Shown here: positions 50,888-58,493 of the stretch, piece by piece
Numbering within the stretch: the first letter of the stretch is position 1
Layout: every line of letters starts with the position of its first letter
Assembly: GCF_012524205.1 (NCBI RefSeq)
Contig: NZ_JABACI010000001.1
Coordinates: 1,364,001-1,428,000, forward strand
From: Microbacterium salsuginis
GTDB taxonomy: Bacteria; Actinomycetota; Actinomycetes; Actinomycetales; Microbacteriaceae
Direction: 5' to 3'
DNA length: 64,000 nt
Notes under the pieces: generated by a model
What the model saw: the letters and a program-made list of their open reading frames with translations, nothing else
Told to the model about the DNA's origin: nothing
Database searches by the model: none
Made by a program: the position numbers and the translations under genes

Positions 50888-52299
50888 GCGTCCTCCTCGC
50901 GCTCGTCGGCATCCGCGTCCGCGGGTGTGGCGGCGCTGCGCCCCGCGACGGCGTGGTCGACCAGCTGTGCGGCGAGGCCCGTGTACGAGGCGGGATCCAG
51001 GAGGGCGTCCACGTCGAGGTCTGCCGCCTCGGGCAGGGCGACCACGAGCTGTCTCAGATCGCGGCCGGCGCCGGCCGCCGCGACGAGGGCAGCGACGCCG
51101 TCGGAGCCGATCCGCGGACCGAGCACGAGTGAGAGCCGCTCGGCCACGACGAGCCCGTGCGTGGCTGCCAGGTTGCGGGCGACGGCGACCGTGTCGACGT
51201 GAAGCCCCTCGACCAGGCGCTGAGCGTTCGCGGTCGCCCCGAGCGCGAGCCGCAGCAGCTCGCGCAGCGTCGGCCACTCCGCGTGCCAGGCGCCGTCGGG
51301 CCGCTCATCGACCGCGAGCGCCGACGCGAGATGCAGGGTCGCCCCGAGCTGGGGCGCCCGCAGCGCGGCGGAGCGGATGAGAACGGATGCCGCGGGATTC
51401 TGCTTCTGCGGCATCGCCGACGATCCGCCGGTCGCACCCTCGGCGAGCTCCCCGATCTCGGTGCGGCTGAGCGTCGCGACATCGGCGGCGATGACGCCGA
51501 CGGCGTCGATCGCCTGCACGAGGGCGTCGCCGAGCTCGGTCACCGGCCAGCGCGTCGTGTGCCACGGGGCGTCGGGTGCCGCCAGGGCGAGCTCATGCGC
51601 GAAAGTCGCCGGCAGGGTGGACGCGGCATCCGTCCCCGCGATCTCGACGAACGAGGCGAGGGTTCCGCCGGCGCCCCCGAGCTGGGCGGGCAGCTGCCGC
51701 CATGCGGCGTCGAGCCGGTCCGCGGCGCGTCGCACGCCACGCAGCCACGTCGCTGCGCGCAGGCCGATCGTCGTCGGCACCGCGTGCTGAGTCAGGGTGC
51801 GCGCCGCGCCCACCTCGTCGCGGCGCGAGCGCGCGAAGCCCCGCAGGGCGATCTCGGTGTGCCGCAGCGACGCCGCCACGTGGATCGCGGCGCGCCGGCC
51901 GACCACCATGAGCGCAGAGTCGACGATGTCCTGACTCGTCGCGCCGCGGTGCACCCACACGCGCGCCGGTTCCGAGACGCGGTCCTTGAGCACGCGCACC
52001 AGCGGGATGACGGGGTTGCCGCCCGACACCGACGCGGCGACGAGCGCATCGAGGTCGATGCCGTGGCCGCGGCATCCGCGCAGTTCGCCCTCCCAGCCGA
52101 ACTCGGTCTCGATCTCGTCGACCACCTCGGCCGGCGCCAGGCCCGCAGCACCGTACGCGCGGACCAGCGCCACCTCGGCGGTCACGAGCGCGTCGAGGAT
52201 CGCGGCATCCGTCACAGCCTCGTCGTGACCCACGGTCACCGGCGACAGCAGTCCGGCATCCCCCACGGAGGGAGGGCCGGCGGATGCGTCAGAAGGCAA
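50884..52299 (-). CDS. pcaB: 3-Carboxy-cis,cis-muconate cycloisomerase
   Basis: A 471-residue member of the fumarase/aspartase superfamily. VWVHRGATSQDIVDSALM holds the first conserved region with the active His, and the signature GGSSAMPQKQNPAAS lies near residue 290. It lactonises 3-carboxymuconate to 4-carboxymuconolactone. The start is uncertain: a TTG at 52299, with AAGGAG ten bases upstream and 11 bases overlapping pcaG, is listed; a GTG at 52266 would give 460 residues starting just before DAGLLSPVTVG, which is where many homologues begin. Confidence 0.88.
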   Translation of the reverse strand: MPSDASAGPPSVGDAGLLSPVTVGHDEAVTDAAILDALVTAEVALVRAYGAAGLAPAEVVDEIETEFGWEGELRGCRGHGIDLDALVAASVSGGNPVIPLVRVLKDRVSEPARVWVHRGATSQDIVDSALMVVGRRAAIHVAASLRHTEIALRGFARSRRDEVGAARTLTQHAVPTTIGLRAATWLRGVRRAADRLDAAWRQLPAQLGGAGGTLASFVEIAGTDAASTLPATFAHELALAAPDAPWHTTRWPVTELGDALVQAIDAVGVIAADVATLSRTEIGELAEGATGGSSAMPQKQNPAASVLIRSAALRAPQLGATLHLASALAVDERPDGAWHAEWPTLRELLRLALGATANAQRLVEGLHVDTVAVARNLAATHGLVVAERLSLVLGPRIGSDGVAALVAAAGAGRDLRQLVVALPEAADLDVDALLDPASYTGLAAQLVDHAVAGRSAATPADADADEREEDA

Positions 52300-52861
52300 G
52301 GAACACGGTCTCCTTCTCGCCCTGCAGGTGGATGTCGTGGTGCAGGTGTCCGTTCGGCAGGCGCGTCGCGACGAGCGTAGCGCGCTCATCGGCCTCGAGC
52401 GAGGACAGCAGCGCATCCGCGGCGAGGAGGTCCTCGTTCTCGGGCAGGTAGATGCGCGTCACGAGCTTGTCGGGCAGGCCCCGCGCGAACACCACGACCG
52501 AGTAGAACGGCGCACCGCCGCCGACCGAGCCGGGGTTGCGGGTCCAGAACTCGTAGCGGCCGACGTCGGTGGTCGCCGCGCGGCCGAAGCCGGTGAACGA
52601 GTGGTCGTCACGGCGGAACGCGCCGTGCGCGCGCGGGATCTCGCCGTTCTCGTCGGCGCTCCAGATCTCGACAACGGCGTCGGGGATCGGTGCTCCGGCA
52701 CCGTCGAACACGGTGCCGCCGAGCACGATCGCGCCGGGGCTGTGCGGGAAGACGACCTCGTGCTTCTTCGGATAGTCCAGGCCGAAGGCGAAGAACGGCC
52801 CGACGGTCTGCCCGCCCGTGGGTTCGTGGGTCTTGGGGCCCAGGTCACGCTTGGCAGCCAT
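52289..52861 (-). CDS. pcaG: Protocatechuate 3,4-dioxygenase alpha subunit
   Basis: A 190-residue intradiol dioxygenase subunit. TGGQTVGPFFAFGLDYPKK opens the family and GAPIPDAVVEIWSADENGEI is the conserved strand. GHLHHDIHLQGEKETVFLAF is the alpha-type C-terminus. The iron ligands lie in the beta subunit. The ATG overlaps the pcaH stop by one base (TGATG), giving stoichiometric coupling. With PcaH it cleaves protocatechuate to 3-carboxy-cis,cis-muconate. Confidence 0.93.
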   Translation of the reverse strand: MAAKRDLGPKTHEPTGGQTVGPFFAFGLDYPKKHEVVFPHSPGAIVLGGTVFDGAGAPIPDAVVEIWSADENGEIPRAHGAFRRDDHSFTGFGRAATTDVGRYEFWTRNPGSVGGGAPFYSVVVFARGLPDKLVTRIYLPENEDLLAADALLSSLEADERATLVATRLPNGHLHHDIHLQGEKETVFLAF

Positions 52862-53727
52862 CAGTGCTCCCCTTCCTCGGGCTCGAACCACGTGGCATCC
52901 GGGCCGTCGACGACGATGTCGAAGCGGTAGCCCATCGAGAACTCGGGCACCGACAGGTCGTGGTCGTAGAGGCCGATCAGGCGGTCGCGGTCCTTCTGGC
53001 GCCAGATCGTGTTGTAGATCGGGTCGAGCGGGAACAGCGGGTCGCCCGGGAAGTACATCTGCGTCACGAGGCGCTGGGTGAAGCCCGAACCGAAGATCGA
53101 GAAGTGGATGTGCGCCGGCCGCCACGCGTTGACGTGGTTCTTCCACGGGTAGGCGCCCGGCTTGATCGTCGTGAACTTGTAGTACCCGTCGTCATCGGTG
53201 ACGGTGCGCCCCGCGCCGGTGAAGTTGGGGTCGAGAGGAGCCGGATGCTGGTCGCGCTGGTGGATGTACCGACCCGCCGCATTCGCCTGCCAGATCTCGA
53301 CGAGCTGGTTCGCGACCGGGCGGCCCCACGAGTCCAGAACGCGGCCCTCCACCGTCATGCGCTCGCCCTGCGGCTCGCCGATGTGCTGAAGAGTGAGATC
53401 CGACTCGATCGCGGCGACATCGCGCTGCCCGAACGCCGGCGACCACAGCTCGATGGTCTCGGGGTCGACGAGCTTCGGGTTCTTGGTGGGGTGGCGCAGC
53501 AGCGTCGACCGGTACGGCGGGAAGTCGTGAAGGCTGATGTTCAGCTTCTCGCCGGCCGCTTCGCGGCGTGCCGCGGCGGCGTGATAGTCGACGATCTCCT
53601 GCGTGATCTCACCCTGCGTGAGCTGATCGGGCGAGGCGAGCAGCGATTCGGGTGCGGCGGCCTGCTCGAGCACGACCGAGGACGAGAACGCCTCCTCGCC
53701 CCGGGGATCGGGTTCGGCTGAGGTCAT
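52861..53727 (-). CDS. pcaH: Protocatechuate 3,4-dioxygenase beta subunit
   Basis: A 288-residue catalytic subunit. Candidate Fe(III) ligands are the Tyr in AAGRYIHQRDQ, the Tyr in IKPGAYPWKNH, and the His pair in WRPAHIHFSIFG. GRPVANQLVEIWQANAAG is the intradiol dioxygenase signature. The ATG at 53727 is preceded by AAGGAG; an ATG ten codons upstream lacks a Shine-Dalgarno. It is the first gene of pcaHGBDC, with a 400-base non-coding region upstream. Confidence 0.93.
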   Translation of the reverse strand: MTSAEPDPRGEEAFSSSVVLEQAAAPESLLASPDQLTQGEITQEIVDYHAAAARREAAGEKLNISLHDFPPYRSTLLRHPTKNPKLVDPETIELWSPAFGQRDVAAIESDLTLQHIGEPQGERMTVEGRVLDSWGRPVANQLVEIWQANAAGRYIHQRDQHPAPLDPNFTGAGRTVTDDDGYYKFTTIKPGAYPWKNHVNAWRPAHIHFSIFGSGFTQRLVTQMYFPGDPLFPLDPIYNTIWRQKDRDRLIGLYDHDLSVPEFSMGYRFDIVVDGPDATWFEPEEGEH

Positions 53728-53748
53728 GAGGTCTCCTTCGACACACGT

Positions 53749-53762
53749 GTTCACCACGGAAC
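53749..53762. promoter_or_regulatory. Weak candidate IclR operator before pcaH
   Basis: GTTC-ACCACG-GAAC, an inverted repeat with four-base arms, is 22 bases upstream of the pcaH start. It resembles the outer arms of the palindrome before pcaI, but it is short and could be chance. Confidence 0.3.
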
Positions 53763-53860
53763 GGTCGTGTCCAGCGTGACACCGCGGCCTCGCACCGGCA
53801 CCGCGGATTCCCGCTCAGTGGGATTCCGGATGCCGGGCGCCCGGCATCCCCGGCATCCCC

Positions 53861-54115
53861 TGTGCGAAAACACCAGTCGAAGACGGCGACACGCCGGCGA
53901 CGGACGCCTCACCCCGGCGTGTCGCGCGACGGGCCCGTGTTTTCGCACGCATCGGGGGCGCCGGATGTGGGGCGCCCGGCATCCCCGGCAACCGCTGTGC
54001 GAAAACACCAGTCGAAGACGGCGACACGCCGGCGACGGACACCTCACCCCGGCGTGTGGCGCGACGGGCCCGTGTTTTCGCACGCATCGGGGGCGACGGA
54101 TGCGGGGCGCCCGGC
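53861..54115. repeat. Two tandem 135-bp double-hairpin repeats
   Basis: Units start at 53861 and 53996. Each has an outer stem GTGCGAAAACAC / GTGTTTTCGCAC (first unit 53862-53873 with 53937-53948) and an inner stem GCGACACGCCGG / CCGGCGTGTCGC (53886-53897 with 53914-53925). The second unit has one inner mismatch. The units fill the 400-base gap between pcaH and the IclR gene, and no gene is seen there. They may be REP-like elements, a terminator for the IclR transcript, or an unknown RNA. Confidence 0.8.
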
Positions 54116-54127
54116 ATCCGGGATCCG

Positions 54128-54886
54128 TCAGCCGTGTCGCAGGTCGTGGTGGAGGTCCTTCGCGGCCTGCACCACGAGCGGACCCAGCCGGCGCTCGTCG
54201 GCGCGCTGCAGGTGCACGACCAGGCCCACCGCGATCGGCGGCAGGCCCTCCACCCGTGGCAGCGCGGCGGCCACCGACACGTTGCCGAGCGTCATCTCCT
54301 CGCGCGTCGTCGCGAAGCCCACGGCCCGCGTGCGCGCGATGTCGGCGCGCAGCTGCGACTCGGTCGTGATCGAGTGGACCGTCTCGCGCTCCAGCGGCGC
54401 GCGGAAGTACCGCTCCAGCCAGGGTTCGTCGCGGGTCGCGAGGAGCGCCTTGCCGACGCCGGTCGTGTGCAAGGGGCCACGTCCGCCCATCCGGCTCAGG
54501 GTCGGGATGGACTGCCGGCCGGTGAGCCGGCCGACGTACAGCGCGCTCGTCGTCTCGGGCGTCGCGCCGTCGAGAACGGCGAGATGCACGTTCTCGCCCG
54601 TCGCCTCGTACAGCCGCACCATGTGCGGCAGCGCGGTCTCGCGCAGGCGCAGCGACAGCGGCGAGAGCTCGCCGAGCTCCCACAGCCGCGGGCCGATCGC
54701 GTAGGTGTGCCCCGGCCCGCGCGACAGCAGTCCCTCCGCGACGAGCGTGGCGAGCAGGCGGTGCAGCGTCGAGGATGCCAGGCCGGTCCGCTCCGCGAGC
54801 ACCGCGGCGGTCACTGCCGGCTCGTCGTCGCTGAAGCATCCGAGCACGCGCAGCGTGCGCTCCAGCACGCCTTCGCCCTCGCCCAT
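54128..54886 (-). CDS. IclR family transcriptional regulator
   Basis: A 252-residue regulator. The HTH (about residues 20-65) shows AAVLAERTGLASSTLHRLLATLV, then LSRGPGHTYAIGPRLWELGE. The effector domain includes LHTTGVGKALLATRDE and the C-terminal AVGLVVHLQ. GGAGGAG lies before the ATG at 54886. It is divergent from the second IclR gene (72-base gap) and upstream of the pcaH region on the same strand, so it may control pca or pob genes. The specific effector is unknown. Confidence 0.85.
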   Translation of the reverse strand: MGEGEGVLERTLRVLGCFSDDEPAVTAAVLAERTGLASSTLHRLLATLVAEGLLSRGPGHTYAIGPRLWELGELSPLSLRLRETALPHMVRLYEATGENVHLAVLDGATPETTSALYVGRLTGRQSIPTLSRMGGRGPLHTTGVGKALLATRDEPWLERYFRAPLERETVHSITTESQLRADIARTRAVGFATTREEMTLGNVSVAAALPRVEGLPPIAVGLVVHLQRADERRLGPLVVQAAKDLHHDLRHG

Positions 54887-54958
54887 GGCTCCTCCCCGTG
54901 CGAGGCTACCGGCCCGGACGGGGCGCCGGGCCGTGGCCGGGCGTGGCACAGTGGGCGC

Positions 54959-55711
54959 ATGGCCAACTCGCCCTCCGGCGACTCGATGACCGACCGCATC
55001 GTGCGCGTGCTCGAGACGTTCACCGCCGAGCGGTCGATGCAGTCGGCGTCCGAGATCGGCCGCCGCGCCGGGCTGCCGTCGTCGACGGCACACCGCATCG
55101 TCGACGAGCTCGTCGCGGCGGGACTGCTCGAGCGCGACGAGGATCGGCGCGTGCACCTCGGGATGCGGCTGTGGGAGCTCGCGCTCCGCGGCTCGACCGC
55201 GCTGCGCCTGCGCCAGGCGGCACTGCCGCACATGGAGGCGGTGCAGGCGCTGATCCGCGAGCACACGCAGCTCGCGGTGCTCGAGCAGGACGAAGCGCTC
55301 TTCCTCGAACGGCTCTCCCACCCCGACGCCGGCGCGAACATCACGCGCGTGGCCGGCCGGCTGCCGCTGCATGCGTCGTCGTCGGGCATCGTGCTGCTCG
55401 CGCACGCGCCGGGCGAGCTGCGCGACCGCGTGCTCGCGAGCCCGCTGCGCGCCGTCTCACCCGAGACGGTGACGGATGCCGCGCGCCTGCGCCGGATCCT
55501 GGCCGAGGTGCGCCGCGCCGGCGTCGCCGTCGCGCCGGGCTGGATCGAGTCCGTCTCGACCGGCGTGGCCGTGCCGATCCGTGACGCCGGAGAAGTCGTC
55601 GCCGCCCTCTCGGTCGTGCTGCCTCGTGAGGCCCCGCCCGAGCCTGCGATCACCGCCCTCCGCGCCGCCGTTCGCGACATCGAGCTCGCACTCCGCGCCG
55701 ACCGCCGCTGA
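54959..55711 (+). CDS. IclR family transcriptional regulator (candidate pobA regulator)
   Basis: A 250-residue regulator. HTH residues SASEIGRRAGLPSSTAHRIV and DELVAAGLLERDEDRRVHLG are at about residues 28-70. The effector domain has LPLHASSSGIVLLAHAPGE and STGVAVPIRDAGEVVAALS. CACAGT lies six bases before the ATG, suggesting a leaderless transcript. It stands directly upstream of pobA on the same strand, separated by 261 bases with a large hairpin, and so is a candidate 4-hydroxybenzoate-responsive PobR. Confidence 0.82.
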   Translation: MANSPSGDSMTDRIVRVLETFTAERSMQSASEIGRRAGLPSSTAHRIVDELVAAGLLERDEDRRVHLGMRLWELALRGSTALRLRQAALPHMEAVQALIREHTQLAVLEQDEALFLERLSHPDAGANITRVAGRLPLHASSSGIVLLAHAPGELRDRVLASPLRAVSPETVTDAARLRRILAEVRRAGVAVAPGWIESVSTGVAVPIRDAGEVVAALSVVLPREAPPEPAITALRAAVRDIELALRADRR

Positions 55712-55768
55712 CCGGGCGCCTCCGCGCGCACCTCGAGCTGCGGCATCCGTCCCCGTCGCTCGAGCTCC

Positions 55769-55857
55769 AGAAACCGCACAGAGGTTGAGAAACCACATCG
55801 AGGTTGAGGAACCGCGCCCGTCGTGATGTCTCAACCGGCGCATGGTTTCTCAACCTC
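55769..55857. repeat. Large hairpin element upstream of pobA
   Basis: Three partial direct units of AGAAACC...GAGGTTG precede an inverted copy. GAGGTTGAGAAACCA (55781-55795) pairs perfectly with 55843-55857, and GGTTGAG (55802-55808) pairs with 55830-55836. The element lies between the IclR gene and pobA and may end the IclR transcript or be a palindromic repeat. Confidence 0.75.
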
Positions 55858-55972
55858 CACCGCCACTGAACCGAGCCGGACGGCGCTTCTCGTTGAACGG
55901 GAATCGTCGAGCGATAGCCCGGCCCGCGGGGCACACTGGGCCGAAGCATCCGCATCCGCCGAAGGAGACGCC

Positions 55973-57157
55973 ATGACCACGATCCGCACCCGTGTCGCGA
56001 TCGTCGGCGCCGGTCCCGCCGGGCTGCTGCTGTCGCACCTGCTCGGCCACGCGGGCATCGAGTCGGTCGTGATCGACCAGCGCACGCGCGAAGAGATCGA
56101 GACCACCATCCGCGCCGGCATCCTCGAGCAGGGCACGGTCGAGATCCTCGACTCGTCGGGCGCGTCGAGCCGCGTGCGCACGGTCGGCAACCGGCACGAC
56201 GGCATCGAACTGCGCTTCGCCGGCGACGGCCACCGCATCGACTTCGCGAGCCTGGTCGGCCGCGGTGTGTGGCTCTACCCGCAGCACGAGGTCCTCAAGG
56301 ACCTCATCGCGGTGCGCCTGGGCAAGGGCCAGGACCTGCGATTCGGCGTGACGGCCGAACGCGTCGAGGACGCGGCATCCGCTCGCCCGCGAGTCATCGC
56401 GACGGATGCCGAGGGCCGTCGTCTCGAGATCGAGGCCGACTTCGTGGTCGGCGCCGACGGCTCCCGCAGCGTCGTGCGCGAGGCGGTCACGGGCTCACCG
56501 ACCGGCGGCTACTTCCGCGAGTACCCGTTCGCCTGGTTCGGGATCCTGTGCGAGGCGCCTCCCAGCGCCGACGAGCTCATCTACTCGAACTCGCCGAACG
56601 GATTCGCGTTGATCAGTCAGCGCAGCGCCACGGTGCAGCGCATGTACTTCCAGTGCGATCCGGATGCCGATCCCGAGGCCCTCACCGAAGAGCAGCTGTG
56701 GCAGCAGCTCCAGGACCGCGTGCCCGGCACGACGCTCAAGGAGGGCCGGATCTTCCAGCGCGATGTGCTGCGGTTCCGCAGCTTCGTCGCGCACGAGCTG
56801 CTGCGGGGTCGCGTCGCGCTCATCGGCGACGCCGCGCACACCGTGCCCCCCACCGGCGCGAAGGGGATGAACCTCGCCGTCGCCGACGTCATCGTCCTCG
56901 AGCGCGCGTTGCGGGCCCTGCTGCTCGACGGTGACGAGCGCCTGCTCGAGGCCTTCCCCGACACGGCGCTGCACCGCATCTGGAAGGCGCAGCACTTCTC
57001 GTGGTGGATGACGAACATGCTCCACGTGGCACCGGATGCCTCGGATTTCGACCGGCAGCGGCAGCTCGGCGAGCTGCGCTCGGTCGTCGAGTCGGAGGCC
57101 GGCCGCACCTACCTCGCCGAGGCGTACACCGGGTGGCCGCTCGAGGGGCTCTCCTGA
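55973..57157 (+). CDS. pobA: 4-Hydroxybenzoate 3-monooxygenase
   Basis: A 394-residue FAD hydroxylase that converts 4-hydroxybenzoate to protocatechuate with NAD(P)H and O2, feeding the adjacent pca pathway. GAGPAGLLLSHLLGHAG is the FAD fold. GADGSRSVVREAV is the DG motif, and RVALIGDAAHTVPPTGAKGMNLA the GD motif (shown in part). Length equals that of the Pseudomonas enzyme. GAAGGAG lies seven bases before the ATG at 55973; an upstream in-frame start would read through the hairpin element and is rejected. Confidence 0.94.
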   Translation: MTTIRTRVAIVGAGPAGLLLSHLLGHAGIESVVIDQRTREEIETTIRAGILEQGTVEILDSSGASSRVRTVGNRHDGIELRFAGDGHRIDFASLVGRGVWLYPQHEVLKDLIAVRLGKGQDLRFGVTAERVEDAASARPRVIATDAEGRRLEIEADFVVGADGSRSVVREAVTGSPTGGYFREYPFAWFGILCEAPPSADELIYSNSPNGFALISQRSATVQRMYFQCDPDADPEALTEEQLWQQLQDRVPGTTLKEGRIFQRDVLRFRSFVAHELLRGRVALIGDAAHTVPPTGAKGMNLAVADVIVLERALRALLLDGDERLLEAFPDTALHRIWKAQHFSWWMTNMLHVAPDASDFDRQRQLGELRSVVESEAGRTYLAEAYTGWPLEGLS

Positions 57158-57188
57158 CGGAGGCGCCGTCGCGTCGACGGCCCTCGCG

Positions 57189-58391
57189 TCACTCCGTCGG
57201 CACGCGCGACAACGGTCGCGCCGCCGCCCACCCGGCGACCAGCAGCGCCAGCACCGCGACCATCAGCACGAGCAGCGGCGCGGCCCATGAGCCCGACGCC
57301 TCGTGCAGCGCCCCGAGCACGATCGGACCGCTCGCCCCGACCGCGTAGCCGACCGCCTGGACCGTGCCCGACCGGCCCGCGACTGCGCGCTCGTCGCCGC
57401 CGAGGGCGTTGAGCATGATGAACACCCAGGTGATGCCGGCCCCTTGCGCCAGGCCGCCGACGACGCACCACACCACCCACGCCCCGGGAGCGAACAAGAA
57501 GCCGAGCGGGATCGCGAGCCACGCGACGCCGATGACGACGGCGCCGGTGGCGAGTGAGGTGCGGTGCGCGAACAGCGGGATGCCCAGGGCGCCGGCGACC
57601 CCGGCGAGCTGGAAGACGGATGCCACGGCCCCGGCCTGTGCCGCCGGCATCCCCTCGTCCATCAGCAGCGAGGGCAGCCACGCCGTCGTCGCGTAGAACG
57701 CGAACGCCTGCCCGGCGAACGCGACGGCGAGGAACCAGGTGCTCGGCGCCCAGGCCCCCGAGCGCGTGCCGTCGGCGGAATCGGCGGTGCGGGGAGCTGC
57801 GACGGGCACGAGGGCTCGCACGCCATGCGTTCCGATCCAGGTCGCGAGCGCCGCAAGACCGAAGCCGCCCCACACCGCGAGCGCGACCCGCCAGTCCGTC
57901 GCGGCGGCCAGCGGTGCGGTGGCGAGCGTGACGATCATCGTGCCGACGTTGATTGCCGAGGTGTAGACGCCCGTCATGAAGGCCACGCGCCCCGGCGCGT
58001 ACTCGCGCTTGATGATGATGGGCACGACGACGTTGCCGATGGTCAGGAACAGGCCGATCATCGCGGTGCCGATCATCGCCGCCGCGATACCGCCGAACGA
58101 GCGGACCAGGCATCCCGTCACCGACCCCGCCAGGGCGATCGTGAGGGCGAGGTCGGCACCGCACCGGCGGATGAGCACGACCGCGAGCGGGGCGCACACC
58201 GCGAACGCCAGCACCGGGATGCTCGTCAGCAGACCCACGACTCCGGCGCTGACGGCGAGGTCTGCACCCACCTCACGGGCGACGGGCGCTACCGCGACGA
58301 TGGGCGAGCGCAGCACCGCCGCGGTGAGGAGGATCGTGAGCGTCACGCCGATCATGTACCACGAGTGCGGGGTACGGCGGGGCGGTCGCAT
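57189..58391 (-). CDS. CynX/NimT family MFS transporter
   Basis: A 400-residue transporter with 12 helices. LTILLTAAVLRSPIVAVAPV is helix 1, with the R-S/P-I/V-x-x-P signature of the CynX/NimT family. Loop 2-3 LAVVLIRRCGAD and the segment IGLFLTIGNVVVPIIIKREY match the family. Members move small organic anions such as cyanate and nitroimidazoles. It is divergent from a paralogue 102 bases away and convergent with pobA, so aromatic-acid transport is an open guess. TAGCCT six bases before the ATG suggests leaderless expression. Confidence 0.85.
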   Translation of the reverse strand: MRPPRRTPHSWYMIGVTLTILLTAAVLRSPIVAVAPVAREVGADLAVSAGVVGLLTSIPVLAFAVCAPLAVVLIRRCGADLALTIALAGSVTGCLVRSFGGIAAAMIGTAMIGLFLTIGNVVVPIIIKREYAPGRVAFMTGVYTSAINVGTMIVTLATAPLAAATDWRVALAVWGGFGLAALATWIGTHGVRALVPVAAPRTADSADGTRSGAWAPSTWFLAVAFAGQAFAFYATTAWLPSLLMDEGMPAAQAGAVASVFQLAGVAGALGIPLFAHRTSLATGAVVIGVAWLAIPLGFLFAPGAWVVWCVVGGLAQGAGITWVFIMLNALGGDERAVAGRSGTVQAVGYAVGASGPIVLGALHEASGSWAAPLLVLMVAVLALLVAGWAAARPLSRVPTE

Positions 58392-58397
58392 CGCGCC

Positions 58398-58403
58398 AGG
58401 CTA
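58398..58403 (-). promoter_or_regulatory. -10 element of leaderless promoter, CynX/NimT gene 1
   Basis: TAGCCT on the minus strand is separated by six bases from the ATG at 58391. Confidence 0.55.
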
Positions 58404-58478
58404 TCGAGCCGGCGGGGCCGCGGTGACGCCCACTGCCGCTCAGCGAGAACCGCGCGCGGCGCGGCGATGGGGCTCGGC

Positions 58479-58484
58479 TATAGT
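58479..58484 (+). promoter_or_regulatory. -10 element of promoter, CynX/NimT gene 2
   Basis: TATAGT lies nine bases before the ATG at 58494, so the transcript would have a leader of at most a few bases. Confidence 0.5.
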
Positions 58485-58493
58485 CCGGTATCC

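Noticed and set aside
53861..54115. CRISPR array
   Set aside because: There are only two units, with a long conserved unit and no short-repeat/unique-spacer alternation. No cas genes are present.
55823..55972. N-terminal extension of PobA by 50 residues
   Set aside because: It would translate the hairpin repeat. The ATG at 55973 has a good Shine-Dalgarno and yields the canonical 394 residues.
57564..58493. Long open frame leading into the plus-strand CynX/NimT transporter
   Set aside because: It is antisense to the other transporter. Its product is Arg/His/Gly-rich with no fold, while the ATG at 58494 has a -10 element and gives family length.
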